Shown piece after piece: positions 25,662 to 34,744 of a stretch of DNA of 64,000 bases. Under the pieces are notes generated by a model. It did no database searches. It was not told the origin of the DNA and worked only from the letters and a program-made list of their open reading frames with translations. The stretch lies in the NCBI GenBank assembly GCA_029562975.1, contig JAKQTR010000009.1:16125-80124 (forward strand), written 5' to 3'. How positions within the stretch are numbered: the stretch's first letter is position 1; every line of letters starts with the position of its first letter. Both the position numbers and the translations under genes were made by a program. Source of the DNA: Acidobacteriota bacterium. GTDB lineage: Bacteria; Acidobacteriota; Vicinamibacteria; Vicinamibacterales; JAKQTR01.

Positions 25662-27674
25662 GTGACGACCATCACGCTACGCCGCTTCGCGCCGGGCCTC
25701 GCGGCGGCCCGAGCCGTCTTCCTGGCGTCCGCCCTGCTGGCGTCCGCGTCCGCGGCCGTGACGGCCCAGCCGGCCGCCGCCCCCTCGTCTCTCGATGCGA
25801 TTCTCAAGGCGCTCGCCGCGCACGACGGCGGGATCGAGTCGGCCCCGGTGTGGAGCCTCCGCGATTACGTGTACGCGCGCAAGGACGACCCGGCCGGCCG
25901 CGCCGAATGCGAGGCGGCGCTGCTGGCGTTCCTCAAGACCCCGGCCACGCCGCCGGCAAAGCTCGCCGCGGCGCGGTACCTGCGCGTGGTGGCGGGCGAC
26001 ACGGCCGTGCCGGCGCTCCGCGCGCTGCTGCTCGCCGACGCGAGAACGGCCGACTGCGCCATCGCCGTCCTGCAGCGCCTGCCGGGCCCGGCCGCGGATG
26101 ACGCGCTCGCCGGCGCGCTGAAGCCGGCCCGGGGCGCCGTGAAGACGGCCCTCGTGGCGGCCCTGGGCGAGCGGCGTTCGGCGGCGGCGCTGCCCGCGCT
26201 CGTTCCCTTGCTGGCGCAGCCCGCGCTCGCAGAGGCGGCGGCCACGGCCATCGGGAGAATCGGCGGCGCAGGCGCGGTGTCGGCGCTGATGCCGGAGCTG
26301 ACCCGCGCCGTCGGTCCGTTCAAGCAGGTCGTCGCCGCCGCGCTGCTGGCGGCGGCCGACCAGATGCGGGCCTCCGGGGACTTCGCCGGTGCGCTGCCGG
26401 CCTTCCGCCGGCTGGCCTCCGACACGTCCCTGCCGTCTCCCCTCCGCACGGCGGCGTTCATGGGGGAGATAGGCGCCGGGGAGGAAGGCGCCGCGGGCCT
26501 TCTGCTCACCATGCTCGACTCGGCCGACCCCGACGAGCGGCAGGCGGCGGTCGCGAAGATCGCGGACGCGGTTCCTGCCGAAGGGATCGGGCCCGTCTGC
26601 GATCGTCTGCGGAAGCTGCCGGAGGCGCTCCAGGTGCAGGTGCTGGCCGCGCTGAGCGGCTATCCGCGGGTTCGCGTGCTGGGGACGGTGTTGTGGGCCG
26701 CCCGCAGCGAGTCGCCGGAGGTCCGCGTCGCGGCGCTGCGCGCGCTGGCGCCGGTCGGCGACGCGTCGATCGTCCCGTTTCTCGTCGAGCGCGCCGCGTC
26801 GGCGCCACGCGGGCTCGAGCAGGACGCCGCGCGCAGCGCCCTGGCCGCGATCAGGGGCCGGGACGTCGATGACGCGGTCGTCGGCCTGCTCGAGCGCAAG
26901 CCGGCGCCGGCCGCGGCCGTCGAGCTGCTCAAGGCCATCGGCGAGCGGCGCGTGTTCGCCGCGAAGCCGGCCGTCGCCGCCGCCCTGGCTGACGAGCCGT
27001 CGGCCGTTCGCATCGAGGCGCTGAAGGCGCTTCGCGCCATCGGATCGCCTTCGGACGTGTCGCCCGTGCTCGATCTCCTCGTCGGCACCCGCGACGACTC
27101 CGAGCAGGCGGAGGCCGAGAAGACCGTGGCCGCCCTGCTGCAGAAGATCGGTGCGCCGGACGGACGGTCGCGGCTCCTCCGGGCCCGTCTCCTGGCGACG
27201 CAGGAACCTGCCGAGCGCGCGCGGCTGCTGGCCCTCCTGCCGCTCGTCGGCGATGACGGGTCGCTGCCCGTCCTGCGGAGGGCGCTCGGCGACTCGGACG
27301 GCGAAGTCGCCGACGCCGCCGCACGGGCGATCGCCGCCTGGCCCACGGTGACGGCCCGGGACGACGTCCTCCGCCTGGCCCGCGGCGCGAAGGACGACAC
27401 GCACACGCTGCTGGCGCTGGCCGGCCTGGTCCGCCTGATCGGCCTGGAGCCGAACCGGCTCCCCGAGGCGGCCGTCGCGGACCTCAGGCAGGCGGCGGAC
27501 TTGGCAAGCCGGCCGGAAGAGCGGAAACTGGTATTAGGCGTCCTCGCGGCGTTTCCCTGCGAGGCCGCGTTCGAGTTCGCGAGAGGGTTCCTGCAGGACG
27601 AAGCGGTGAAGGCCGAGGCGCAGGCGGCAATCGACGCCATGACGCAGCGCCTGGCCAAGGGCCCAGCCCGCTGA
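25662..27674 (+). CDS. Exported HEAT-repeat protein
   Basis: A 670-aa protein with a signal peptide (about residues 14-36, ending SAAVTAQPAA) followed by a long run of alpha-helical HEAT repeats. Examples of repeat units are AAALPALVPLLAQPALAEAA, AAVAKIADAVPAEGIGPVCD, VRVAALRALAPVGDASIVPF and VRIEALKALRAIGSPSDVSP. No catalytic motif was seen. The GTG start has GAGGTGCCCT upstream. The gene is in a tight series: Gfo/Idh/MocA, HEAT protein, F5/8C-like protein and Agl23-like protein, each separated by under 20 nt or overlapping. HEAT repeats usually mediate protein contacts, so a periplasmic scaffold role is plausible. Confidence 0.82.
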   Translation: MTTITLRRFAPGLAAARAVFLASALLASASAAVTAQPAAAPSSLDAILKALAAHDGGIESAPVWSLRDYVYARKDDPAGRAECEAALLAFLKTPATPPAKLAAARYLRVVAGDTAVPALRALLLADARTADCAIAVLQRLPGPAADDALAGALKPARGAVKTALVAALGERRSAAALPALVPLLAQPALAEAAATAIGRIGGAGAVSALMPELTRAVGPFKQVVAAALLAAADQMRASGDFAGALPAFRRLASDTSLPSPLRTAAFMGEIGAGEEGAAGLLLTMLDSADPDERQAAVAKIADAVPAEGIGPVCDRLRKLPEALQVQVLAALSGYPRVRVLGTVLWAARSESPEVRVAALRALAPVGDASIVPFLVERAASAPRGLEQDAARSALAAIRGRDVDDAVVGLLERKPAPAAAVELLKAIGERRVFAAKPAVAAALADEPSAVRIEALKALRAIGSPSDVSPVLDLLVGTRDDSEQAEAEKTVAALLQKIGAPDGRSRLLRARLLATQEPAERARLLALLPLVGDDGSLPVLRRALGDSDGEVADAAARAIAAWPTVTARDDVLRLARGAKDDTHTLLALAGLVRLIGLEPNRLPEAAVADLRQAADLASRPEERKLVLGVLAAFPCEAAFEFARGFLQDEAVKAEAQAAIDAMTQRLAKGPAR

Positions 27675-27690
27675 AAGGGTGAGAAGAGAC

Positions 27691-28362
27691 GTGACCAAGA
27701 AGACTGTCGTGCTGACGTTCCTGTGCGCCTTCCTCCTCGCGCCCCTGGCCGCCGAGCAGGCGGGCAAGATGGAAGAGCTGAAGCTGAAGCTGCCGAAGCC
27801 GATGTTCGTCGGCACGCCGACCAACATCAAGAGCGCGAACCTGGAGGTCGTGACCGGCAAGTCGCGCGGGCCGTTCATGGTTCCCGCCGGGACGAAGCTG
27901 CTGTCGGCGAAGAAGCCCGTCCGGGGCAGCGACATGCAGCCGGTCATCGGCGAGCTCGACATGATCACCGACGGCGAGAAGGAAGGCGGAGACGGCTACT
28001 TCGTCGAGCTCGGACCCGGCAAGCAGTGGGTCCAGATCGATCTCGGCGCGTCGTACGCGCTGCACGCGATCCTCGTCTGGCACTACCACTCGCAGGCGCG
28101 CGTCTATCGCGACGTCGTCGTGCAGGTGTCCGCCGACAAGGACTTCCTGAAGGGCGTGCAGACGATCTTCAACAACGACCACGACAACTCGTCCGGGCTC
28201 GGCGTCGGCAAGGACAAGGAGTACATCGAGGTCGCCGAGGGGCGGCTCATCGACCCGAAGGGGGTCCAGGGCCGCTACGTGCGCCTTTACTCGAACGGCA
28301 ACACCACGAACGACCTGAACCACTACGTCGAGGTCGAGGTCTTCGGCACGCCGGGCGCATGA
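27691..28362 (+). CDS. Exported galactose-binding-like (F5/8C-type) domain protein
   Basis: A 223-aa protein with a signal peptide (MTKKTVVLTFLCAFLLAPLA). The later half shows discoidin-like features: WVQIDLGASYALHAILVWHY, YRDVVVQVSADKDF and GRYVRLYSNGN. This is the F5/8 type C pattern often used for carbohydrate or peptide binding outside the cell. GTG 27691 is chosen because GAGAAGAGAC immediately precedes it and the signal peptide starts there; GTG 27679 is also in frame. The stop overlaps the next gene's ATG (ATGA). Ligand unknown. Confidence 0.75.
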   Translation: MTKKTVVLTFLCAFLLAPLAAEQAGKMEELKLKLPKPMFVGTPTNIKSANLEVVTGKSRGPFMVPAGTKLLSAKKPVRGSDMQPVIGELDMITDGEKEGGDGYFVELGPGKQWVQIDLGASYALHAILVWHYHSQARVYRDVVVQVSADKDFLKGVQTIFNNDHDNSSGLGVGKDKEYIEVAEGRLIDPKGVQGRYVRLYSNGNTTNDLNHYVEVEVFGTPGA

Positions 28363-29924
28363 GCAAGGCCGGCTTCGGCGGCGCGGTCACGGCGGCGCTG
28401 GCGCTCGCGCTGGCGTTCCGCCTGGCCGGCGCCGCCGCGCGGCCGATGCACCACGACGAGGCCAACCAGGCCGTCAAGTTCGGCGAACTGCTCGAGACCG
28501 GCGACTACCGCTACGACCGGAACGACCATCATGGCCCCACGCTCTACTACCTGACGCTGCCCGCGGCGTGGGCGCGCGGCCAGGCCACGCTCGCGTCGCT
28601 CGACGAGCGCACTCTGCGCGCCGTGCCGGCGCTCTTCGGCGCCGGCCTCATCCTGCTGCTCGTACCGCTGGCGAGGGGGCTTGGGCGCCCGGCGGCGGCC
28701 GCCGCCGCGATGCTGGCGGCGGTGTCGCCGCTGCTCGTCTACTACAGCCGCTTCTACATCCAGGAATCGCTCTTCGCGTGCTTCTCGCTGGCCTGCCTGG
28801 CCGCCGTCGGCCGGTTCGCCGAGCGCCCGAGCCGCGCGGCGGCGCTCTGCGCCGGATGGTGCGCGGGCCTGGCCTACGCCACCAAGGAGACGTCGATCCT
28901 CCTCCTGCCGGCGGTGGCGGCAGCCGCGCTCCTCGCCCGGGGATCGGCGGAGCGCGACGGCAGCGTGCAGCCCGCGCCGGCAGGAGACCGACGTGCGCGC
29001 CGCTCGGCGGCGGCGCTCGGGCTGGCCGCCGCCGCGGCCACGGCGTTCGTCTTCTTCTCGTCGATCTTCAAGTACCCCGGAGGCCTTCTCGAGTCGGTTC
29101 GGGCGTTCGGCACCTACGCCGCCCGCGGGGCGGGCGCCGGGCCGCACGTGCAGCCGTTCGGCTACTACGCGCGGATGCTGGCGTTCTCGTCGTCGGGCGG
29201 GCTCGTCTGGAGCGAGGGCCTGATCCTCGGCCTCGCCGCCGCCGGCATGATCGCATCGTCGCGCAGGACGCCAGGGGCCGGGGCCGGCTTCTGGCCGCGC
29301 TACGTCGCGCTCTACTCGCTCATCGCGTTCCTGGCCTTCTCCGCCGTGCCCTACAAGACGCCGTGGAACGCGGTGCCGTTCCATGCCGGCTTCGTGATCA
29401 TGGCCGGCGTCGGGGCCGCGGCCGTGCTCGAGTGGCTGAGGCCGCGGATGCTGAAGGCCGTTGCGCTGCTTGCCCTCGCCGCCGCCGCGGCGCAGCTTGG
29501 CGTGCAGAGCTGGCGCGCCAGCTTCACGTACTCGGCGGACCCGCGGAACCCGTACGTCTACGCCCACACCGTGCCCGACTTCCTGCGGCTGGTGCAGCGC
29601 GTGCGCGACGTGGCGGCCCGGAGCCCGGAGGGGGTGCGGACGCCCGTCAAGGTCGTTGCCGGGCCGTACGAGCAGTGGCCGCTGCCCTGGTACCTGCGCG
29701 GGATGACGCGCGTCGGGTACTGGACGCGCGCCGCCGATGCCGATCCTCTCGACGAGGCGCCCCTCATCGTGGCGTCGCAGGAGCACGCCGACGAGGTGGG
29801 CGCCGCGCTCGGCGACCGGTACGTGCAGGAGTTCTACGGACTGAGGCCCGAGGTGGTCCTGACGCTCTTCGTCGAGCGGTCCGCCTGGGACCGGCTGATC
29901 GCAGCCCGGGCCGGCGCGCCCTGA
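28359..29924 (+). CDS. Agl23-like (TIGR03663) membrane protein, GT39-like fold
   Basis: A 521-aa protein with roughly 11-12 membrane segments. The N-terminal periplasmic loop motif MHHDEANQAVKFG, followed by RNDHHGPTLYYLTLPAAW, matches the catalytic Asp-Glu region of lipid-sugar-dependent glycosyltransferases and the flippase-associated Agl23/TIGR03663 family. Other stretches that fit are SRFYIQESLFACFSLACLAA and TKETSILLLPAVAAAA. It is translationally coupled to the F5/8C-like gene. This suggests surface or exported-protein glycosylation, which is inference. Confidence 0.8.
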   Translation: MSKAGFGGAVTAALALALAFRLAGAAARPMHHDEANQAVKFGELLETGDYRYDRNDHHGPTLYYLTLPAAWARGQATLASLDERTLRAVPALFGAGLILLLVPLARGLGRPAAAAAAMLAAVSPLLVYYSRFYIQESLFACFSLACLAAVGRFAERPSRAAALCAGWCAGLAYATKETSILLLPAVAAAALLARGSAERDGSVQPAPAGDRRARRSAAALGLAAAAATAFVFFSSIFKYPGGLLESVRAFGTYAARGAGAGPHVQPFGYYARMLAFSSSGGLVWSEGLILGLAAAGMIASSRRTPGAGAGFWPRYVALYSLIAFLAFSAVPYKTPWNAVPFHAGFVIMAGVGAAAVLEWLRPRMLKAVALLALAAAAAQLGVQSWRASFTYSADPRNPYVYAHTVPDFLRLVQRVRDVAARSPEGVRTPVKVVAGPYEQWPLPWYLRGMTRVGYWTRAADADPLDEAPLIVASQEHADEVGAALGDRYVQEFYGLRPEVVLTLFVERSAWDRLIAARAGAP

Positions 29925-29944
29925 CGCGGGACGGGCGTCAACGG

Positions 29945-29950
29945 TACAAT
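29945..29950 (+). promoter_or_regulatory. -10 hexamer TACAAT for the nucleosidase gene
   Basis: The hexamer lies 7 nt before GTG 29958 and overlaps an alternative ATG at 29949. Transcription should start at about 29957, so the ATG would be left out of the mRNA. Confidence 0.5.
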
Positions 29951-29957
29951 GCCGGCC

Positions 29958-30905
29958 GTGAACACGAGACGCGCCGTCCTGGCGAAGGCAAGCGCCGCCG
30001 CCGCGCTCGCCCTGTCCCTGCTCGAGGGGTGCGCGAGGCCCGCGAGGCCCGTCGCCGCGCCCGCGCCGCCGCCCGATTCCGTCCGCGCGCCCGTGGACAT
30101 CGTGGTGCAGGGCGCCGTCGACAGCGAACTGCAGCCGCTCCTGGCCGCGCTCGAGGGGCGGGAGCAGATCCAGATCGCCGCCTGGACCTTCTGGCGCGGG
30201 CGCATGGCGGGACAATCGGTCGTCGTGTCCCGCACGGAAGTCGGGCCCGTGAACGCGTCCACCGCCACGACGCTCGCCATCGTGAACTTCCGCCCCCGGC
30301 TGATCATCAACCAGGGCACTGCCGGCGCCGTCGATCCCGAACTGCGCCTCTTCGACATCGTCGCGGGCGAGGCGACGGTGGACTACGGCGCGTTCCGGTC
30401 CGCGCATGCGGACGCCGGCGCCGGCGTCGATCTGTCGCGCTGGACGCCGATGCCGCACAGGCTGCGGCTCGACGGCGGAGAGCGGATCGCGTTCGAGCGG
30501 TTCCCCGGCGATCCGGCGGCGCTGGCCGCCGCGCTGGCCATCCCGAACCCGCGCGGGCGGGTGGTGAAGGGGGTGATCGGGTCGGCCTTCGAGTTCAACC
30601 GCGAGGTGGATCGCTTGATCTGGGTGCACAAGACGTACGGCGCCGTGTCGGAAGACATGGAGAGCGCGTTCGCCGCGGGGACGGCGGCCGGCTTCAAGGT
30701 CCCGTTCCTCGCCGTCCGCATCATCTCCGACTCGGACCACCAGGACGTGGAGTTCCAGCCCGTCGCCGGCGAGCACTGCGCCGCGTTCGTCGTCGAGCTC
30801 GTGAAGGCGCTGCCGGCTCCGCTCGCGGCGAACACGCCAGCAGCGGCCGCGGAAAGGAGGTGCCCGAGCGCGACACCCGGCGCGTTGCGGACTCCTCCGG
30901 GGTGA
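29958..30905 (+). CDS. Lipoprotein 5'-methylthioadenosine/S-adenosylhomocysteine nucleosidase-like protein
   Basis: A 315-aa protein. The N-terminus carries a lipobox (LSLLEGC, Cys about residue 25), so it is probably a lipoprotein, which is unusual since MTA/SAH nucleosidases are normally cytosolic. The core is a PNP_UDP_1 domain: RPRLIINQGTAGAVDPELRLF, VIGSAFEFNRE and the signature SEDMESAFAAG with its substrate Glu, then VRIISDSD with the catalytic Asp. GTG 29958 is preferred to ATG 29949 because the latter sits inside the -10 hexamer. A C-terminal tail of about 28 residues rich in Pro and Ala is atypical. The stop overlaps the methyltransferase start (TGATG). Confidence 0.78.
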   Translation: MNTRRAVLAKASAAAALALSLLEGCARPARPVAAPAPPPDSVRAPVDIVVQGAVDSELQPLLAALEGREQIQIAAWTFWRGRMAGQSVVVSRTEVGPVNASTATTLAIVNFRPRLIINQGTAGAVDPELRLFDIVAGEATVDYGAFRSAHADAGAGVDLSRWTPMPHRLRLDGGERIAFERFPGDPAALAAALAIPNPRGRVVKGVIGSAFEFNREVDRLIWVHKTYGAVSEDMESAFAAGTAAGFKVPFLAVRIISDSDHQDVEFQPVAGEHCAAFVVELVKALPAPLAANTPAAAAERRCPSATPGALRTPPG

Positions 30906-31684
30906 TGAGCATGGATGCCGACTCCCAGCGCAGCGTGTACGACAGCCCGCGGATGGCGGACGGGTACGCCTTCGACCGCCCCCCGGTGCATCCCCACATC
31001 ATCAAGGCCGTCGCCAGCCGCCTCGCGCACCGCGCTCCCGTCGGCCGCGCGCTGGATGTCGGGTGCGGCGCGGGCGCCTCCACGGCGGCCCTCGAGCCGG
31101 TGGCGAGGCACGCCGTCGGGCTCGAGCCCGTGCGGCGCATGCTCGCACACCGCCGGACCGTCGCCCCGCGCGCGTCGTTCGTTGTCGCCGGGGCCGAGCA
31201 TCTGCCGTTCCAGGCCGGCGCGTTCGACCTCGTGACGGCCGCGGGATCGCTCAACTACGTGGATCTCCGCTTGTTCCTCCCGGAGCTCTCCCGCGTGCTC
31301 GCCCCGGGCGGCGTCACGGCCGTCTACGACTTCTCGGCGGGCCGCCGCTTCCAGGGCGATCCGGCCCTGGACCGCTGGTATGCGCGCTTCGCCGAGCGCT
31401 ACCCGCCGAAGCCGGGCTACGACCTCGACGTGAGCGCAATCGAGTACGGCCCGCACGGCCTGCGCCTGGACGCCTACGAGCAGTTCGACATCGCGGTGCC
31501 GATGAGCCTGTACGGCTACGTCCGCTACGTGATGAGCGAAACCGGCGTCGAGCTGGCGATCGAGCGCGGAGTGGCCGAATGGGAGATCCGCGGGTGGTGC
31601 GAATCCACGCTGGAGGGGGTCTTCGGCAGCGTGACGCGTGACGTGCTGTTCGAGGCCTACGTCGCCTACGTCGTGCGCGGCTGA
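30905..31684 (+). CDS. SAM-dependent methyltransferase
   Basis: A 259-aa cytosolic class I methyltransferase of the UbiE/Methyltransf_11 type. Motif I is ALDVGCGAGASTAALE (about residues 48-63), the acidic loop VGLEPVRRML, and motif II-like FDLVTAAGSLNYVD. ATG 30905 overlaps the stop of the nucleosidase gene (TGATG), while a strong AAAGGAGGTG at 30853-30862 lies too far upstream to serve it. Coupling to an MTA/SAH-type nucleosidase would suit removal of the SAH product, but the nucleosidase looks exported, so a direct link is unclear. Substrate unknown. Confidence 0.85.
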   Translation: MSMDADSQRSVYDSPRMADGYAFDRPPVHPHIIKAVASRLAHRAPVGRALDVGCGAGASTAALEPVARHAVGLEPVRRMLAHRRTVAPRASFVVAGAEHLPFQAGAFDLVTAAGSLNYVDLRLFLPELSRVLAPGGVTAVYDFSAGRRFQGDPALDRWYARFAERYPPKPGYDLDVSAIEYGPHGLRLDAYEQFDIAVPMSLYGYVRYVMSETGVELAIERGVAEWEIRGWCESTLEGVFGSVTRDVLFEAYVAYVVRG

Positions 31685-31860
31685 AGAGACCCAGGGTCCC
31701 GGAGGGCCGCACTCCGTCTGAAGGCCCCGGGGCTGCAACCGGCGCGCGCACACCCGGCCGCGCGGCCGCGGCGGCGCGCTTCGAGAAGATCCGGCGTCCG
31801 GCCGGGCCCGGTGTGTTCGCCTTCGCGGCCTTCCGTGTCCTGCGGGCGGCCCAGGCAGGC

Positions 31861-32676
31861 TTACTTGCCGCGCAGCAAGCGATAGGGATTGGTGGGCCTG
31901 GGATCCTCCCCGAAGCCCGGAACGCGGGCCGCCCAGAGCAGGCCCCGCTGCATGATGGTCCTTGCCTCCGGCACGCTGAAGTCCGCCGCCACGTGGCCCA
32001 CCGACAGGTGGAACACGCGGCCCCTTCCGTACAGCTTCTTCCACGCCACCGGCATGACCGCGCCGTCGATCCACGGCGCGTGCGCGCCGCTGAAGGTCGT
32101 CGTCGCCAAGACCTCCGAGTTCGGGTCGACGAGCATGTAGTACTGCTCCGAGTGCATCCGGAAGTCCTTCAGGCCCCTGGTGATCGGATCGTCGTGGCTC
32201 ACGACGTTCACCGTGTAATCGATCACCCCGCCCGGGTGGGCCGCCCACGCCCCGCCCACCATGAACTCGTACTCGGTGTTGTTGCGGAACGAGTCGCTGA
32301 GCCCGCCGTGCCAGCCGGCGAGGCCCACGCCCGACCTGACCGCGTCGAGGAGGCCCTTCTCCTGCTGGGGCGTGATCCGGCCCATCGTGACCACCTGCAC
32401 CACCAGCGACAGGCCCTTCATCTTCTCGGCGTCGAGGTACGAGTCCAGCGTGTCGGAGATCTCCACGTCGAAGCCCTGCTCGACGAGCCAGGGCGCGAAG
32501 ATGCCGACCGTCTGCTTCGGCTCGTGGCCCTCCCAGCCGCCCCACACCATCAGCACTTTCGGCTTCGCGGCCGGCGCCGCGCCCTGGGCCGAAACGTGCG
32601 CCGAGGACCAGGCGAGCGCCACCGCCAGCAGCGCGAACGCCGCTGGCCGACGGGGCCCGCGCGCGAGTGTCGTCAT
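31861..32676 (-). CDS. Exported ThuA domain protein
   Basis: A 271-aa protein with a signal peptide (cleavage after about VSAQ, residue 31). The ThuA-like fold is seen in [76 protein letters not shown] and [12 protein letters not shown]. The fold is a type 1 glutamine amidotransferase relative, and ThuA proteins are linked to trehalose/disaccharide use. It is 19 nt downstream of the DUF1080 gene, which starts first in this minus-strand pair, so the two probably form one operon for disaccharide or glycoside breakdown. Confidence 0.85.
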   Translation of the reverse strand: MTTLARGPRRPAAFALLAVALAWSSAHVSAQGAAPAAKPKVLMVWGGWEGHEPKQTVGIFAPWLVEQGFDVEISDTLDSYLDAEKMKGLSLVVQVVTMGRITPQQEKGLLDAVRSGVGLAGWHGGLSDSFRNNTEYEFMVGGAWAAHPGGVIDYTVNVVSHDDPITRGLKDFRMHSEQYYMLVDPNSEVLATTTFSGAHAPWIDGAVMPVAWKKLYGRGRVFHLSVGHVAADFSVPEARTIMQRGLLWAARVPGFGEDPRPTNPYRLLRGK

Positions 32677-32695
32677 GGCGCGTCCCTCCCCGCTG

Positions 32696-33481
32696 CTACT
32701 GCAGGTCGCGGACCCAGATGTTGCGGAAGCGCACCGGGTGGGCGTGATCCTGCAGCCCGATCGGCAGGCGATCCGCGTGGGCCTTGTAGGGCGGCCGGGC
32801 CTTGTGGGCCGTCGGCCCGGTCAGCTGGTCGTTGTCGTGCACCAGGATGCCGTTGTGAAAGACCGTCATCCTTGCCGGCGCGGTGACCGTCCCGTCGGCG
32901 GCGAAGCGCGGCGCCCGGAAGACGATGTCGTAGGACTGCCACTCGCCGGGCCTGCGGCTGGCATTGACGAGGGGAGGGAACTGCCCGTAGATCGACGCCG
33001 CCATGCCGTCCGCGTACGTCGCGCTCTCGTACGAGTCGAGGATCTGCACCTCGTACGTGTTCATCAGGAAGACGCCGCTGTTCCCGCGGTCCTGGCTCGC
33101 GCCAACCGCCGGCGCAGGCGAGGCCCACTCGACGTGCAACTGGCAGTCGCCGAAGGCCGCCTTCGTCTGGATCGCCCCTGCGCCCTTGACGACCTCCATG
33201 TAGCCGTCACGCACCGGCCACGTGACCGGCTGGCCCTTCGCCGTCGTCCAGGCCGACAGGTCCCGGCCGTCGAAGAGCACCGTCGCGTCCGACGGCACCG
33301 GCGCCGGCGGGCCCGCCGGGCCCGGATCCACGACCGGCGGCATCGGCCGCGTCAGGTCGTGAATGGCCCACTGCTGCAGCTCGGCGGCGCGGGGGTTCGG
33401 CGGCAACTGGGCCGACACGGCGAGGCCGGCCACGGCGATGCTCACTGCGGTCGCTGCGCTGACGATGATTCCGCGTGTCAC
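32696..33481 (-). CDS. Exported DUF1080 (3-keto-disaccharide hydrolase-type) protein
   Basis: A 261-aa protein with a signal peptide (residues 1-24, ending AVSAQ). DUF1080 blocks include [66 protein letters not shown] and [13 protein letters not shown]. The family has a concanavalin-like jelly-roll and includes 3-keto-glucoside hydrolases. GTG 33481 is chosen because AACGGAGGACAC precedes it and the signal peptide starts directly after; an in-frame extension further upstream is low-complexity. It heads the minus-strand pair with ThuA. Confidence 0.88.
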   Translation of the reverse strand: MTRGIIVSAATAVSIAVAGLAVSAQLPPNPRAAELQQWAIHDLTRPMPPVVDPGPAGPPAPVPSDATVLFDGRDLSAWTTAKGQPVTWPVRDGYMEVVKGAGAIQTKAAFGDCQLHVEWASPAPAVGASQDRGNSGVFLMNTYEVQILDSYESATYADGMAASIYGQFPPLVNASRRPGEWQSYDIVFRAPRFAADGTVTAPARMTVFHNGILVHDNDQLTGPTAHKARPPYKAHADRLPIGLQDHAHPVRFRNIWVRDLQ

Positions 33482-33777
33482 GTGTCCTCCGTTCGCCTCG
33501 GAGCGCGCCGGCGGCCTCCCGCCCTGGCCCCTTCGGGGGCGGGGGCCTACGGCGCGTCCGGACGATTCTACGGCGAATCGGCCCGATGGCGGATCCTGGA
33601 CCCTCTCCTCACCAGGCGGACTGGGGGCGGCGCGGCGGACCTCGGCCGCCGGGGCCTCCCGGCGCTCTCCGCCTGGCGCCCGGTTCCCGGGTTTCGGCCC
33701 CGGGCCGCCGGTTTCCGGGAGTTGCCCCCTTCCCTCCACCTGTGTCACTGTGACGCCGAGACGGACGACGCGCTTCG

Positions 33778-34554
33778 ATGACGCCTCTGCTCGCCCTGGT
33801 CGTGCCCTGCTACAACGAGGCCGAGCGCCTTCAGCCCGGCGCGTTCCGGGAGTTCCTCGCGTCGCACGACGGCGTCCGCCTCATCTTCGTGGACGATGGG
33901 AGCCGCGACGGGACGTTCGCGCTCCAGGAGCGCATTCGGGCGGATGCGCCCGGCCGCGTGTCGATCCTCCGGATGCCGTCCAACCGGGGCAAAGGCGAGG
34001 CGGTCCGGCTGGGCATCCTGGAGGGCATCCGGTCGGGGGCCGGGATCGTGGGCTTCTGGGACGCCGACCTGGCGACCCCTCTCGATGCCGTGGACGATTT
34101 CCTGGCGATCGCCGCCAGGCGGCCGGACCTTGAGATCCTGATTGGCTCGAGGGTGCGGCTCATGGGCCGGGACATCCGCCGCCAGCACGGGCGCCACTAC
34201 CTCGGCCGCGTGTTTGCGACGGCGGTTTCCGTGAGCCTGGACCTGCCCGTGTACGACACGCAGTGCGGCGCCAAGCTGTTTCGCGTCACTGGCGAGATGG
34301 CGTCGGTGTTCGAGCGGCCTTTTCACAGCCCGTGGATCTTCGACGTCGAGGCGCTGGCGCGCTACCTGGCCTTGCCCGTCGGGCCTGGCGAACGGCCGCG
34401 CGAGTCGCGGATCTACGAGGTGGCGGTTCGGCAGTGGCACCACGTGCCCGGGTCCAAGCTGCGCTGGTTCGACTACATCCGGTCGTTCTTCGAGCTGGGT
34501 TTCATCCATCGGCGCTACCGCCGCCGGCCAGCGCCGCGGGGCCGGGGCTGCTGA
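33778..34554 (+). CDS. Family 2 glycosyltransferase, dolichyl-phosphate glucosyltransferase type
   Basis: A 258-aa GT2 enzyme. The N-terminus LALVVPCYNEAERL is the donor-site start, VDDGSRDGT and GFWDADLATPLDA give the DxD-like acidic sites, and SRVRLMGRDIRRQHGRHYLG with YDTQCGAKLF are typical of dolichyl/polyprenyl-phosphate glucosyltransferases. There is no clear membrane segment. The start ATG directly follows a GC-rich stretch and no strong ribosome-binding site is seen. It could supply a lipid-linked sugar for a membrane glycosyltransferase such as the Agl23-like protein at 28359, which is inference. Confidence 0.87.
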   Translation: MTPLLALVVPCYNEAERLQPGAFREFLASHDGVRLIFVDDGSRDGTFALQERIRADAPGRVSILRMPSNRGKGEAVRLGILEGIRSGAGIVGFWDADLATPLDAVDDFLAIAARRPDLEILIGSRVRLMGRDIRRQHGRHYLGRVFATAVSVSLDLPVYDTQCGAKLFRVTGEMASVFERPFHSPWIFDVEALARYLALPVGPGERPRESRIYEVAVRQWHHVPGSKLRWFDYIRSFFELGFIHRRYRRRPAPRGRGC

Positions 34555-34675
34555 GCGGGGGCGGCCTGCGGCCGGGCGCCGGGGGCCCGGCGGGACGCCG
34601 GCCGGCCGCGTCGTCGCGTCTCCCAGGCGCCGGCTTCCCGTGAATTTCTTCATCCGTTCCGGAGCCGCGAACGGA

Positions 34676-34681
34676 TAGAAT
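34676..34681 (+). promoter_or_regulatory. -10 hexamer TAGAAT before a leaderless upstream ORF
   Basis: TAGAAT ends 6 nt before the ATG at 34688, so transcription is expected to begin at that ATG. Confidence 0.5.
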
Positions 34682-34687
34682 CTGGCG

Positions 34688-34744
34688 ATGATCGTGTGCG
34701 TTTCGCGCTCAAACACGCCCCCGAAGCCGGAGACAGGAAGATGA
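34688..34744 (+). CDS. Possible 18-residue upstream ORF (leader peptide)
   Basis: The frame begins at the predicted transcription start, encodes MIVCVSRSNTPPKPETGR, and stops with a TGA that overlaps the ATG of the Tat-type oxidoreductase gene at 34741 (ATGA). It therefore fits a leaderless leader peptide that couples translation of the main gene. The peptide has no motif of attenuation control. This is a sequence-based proposal only. Confidence 0.4.
   Translation: MIVCVSRSNTPPKPETGR

Noticed and set aside
30853..30862. Strong AAAGGAGGTG as ribosome-binding site for the methyltransferase
   Set aside because: It is over 40 nt from the ATG at 30905 and no suitable nearer start codon gives a better N-terminus.
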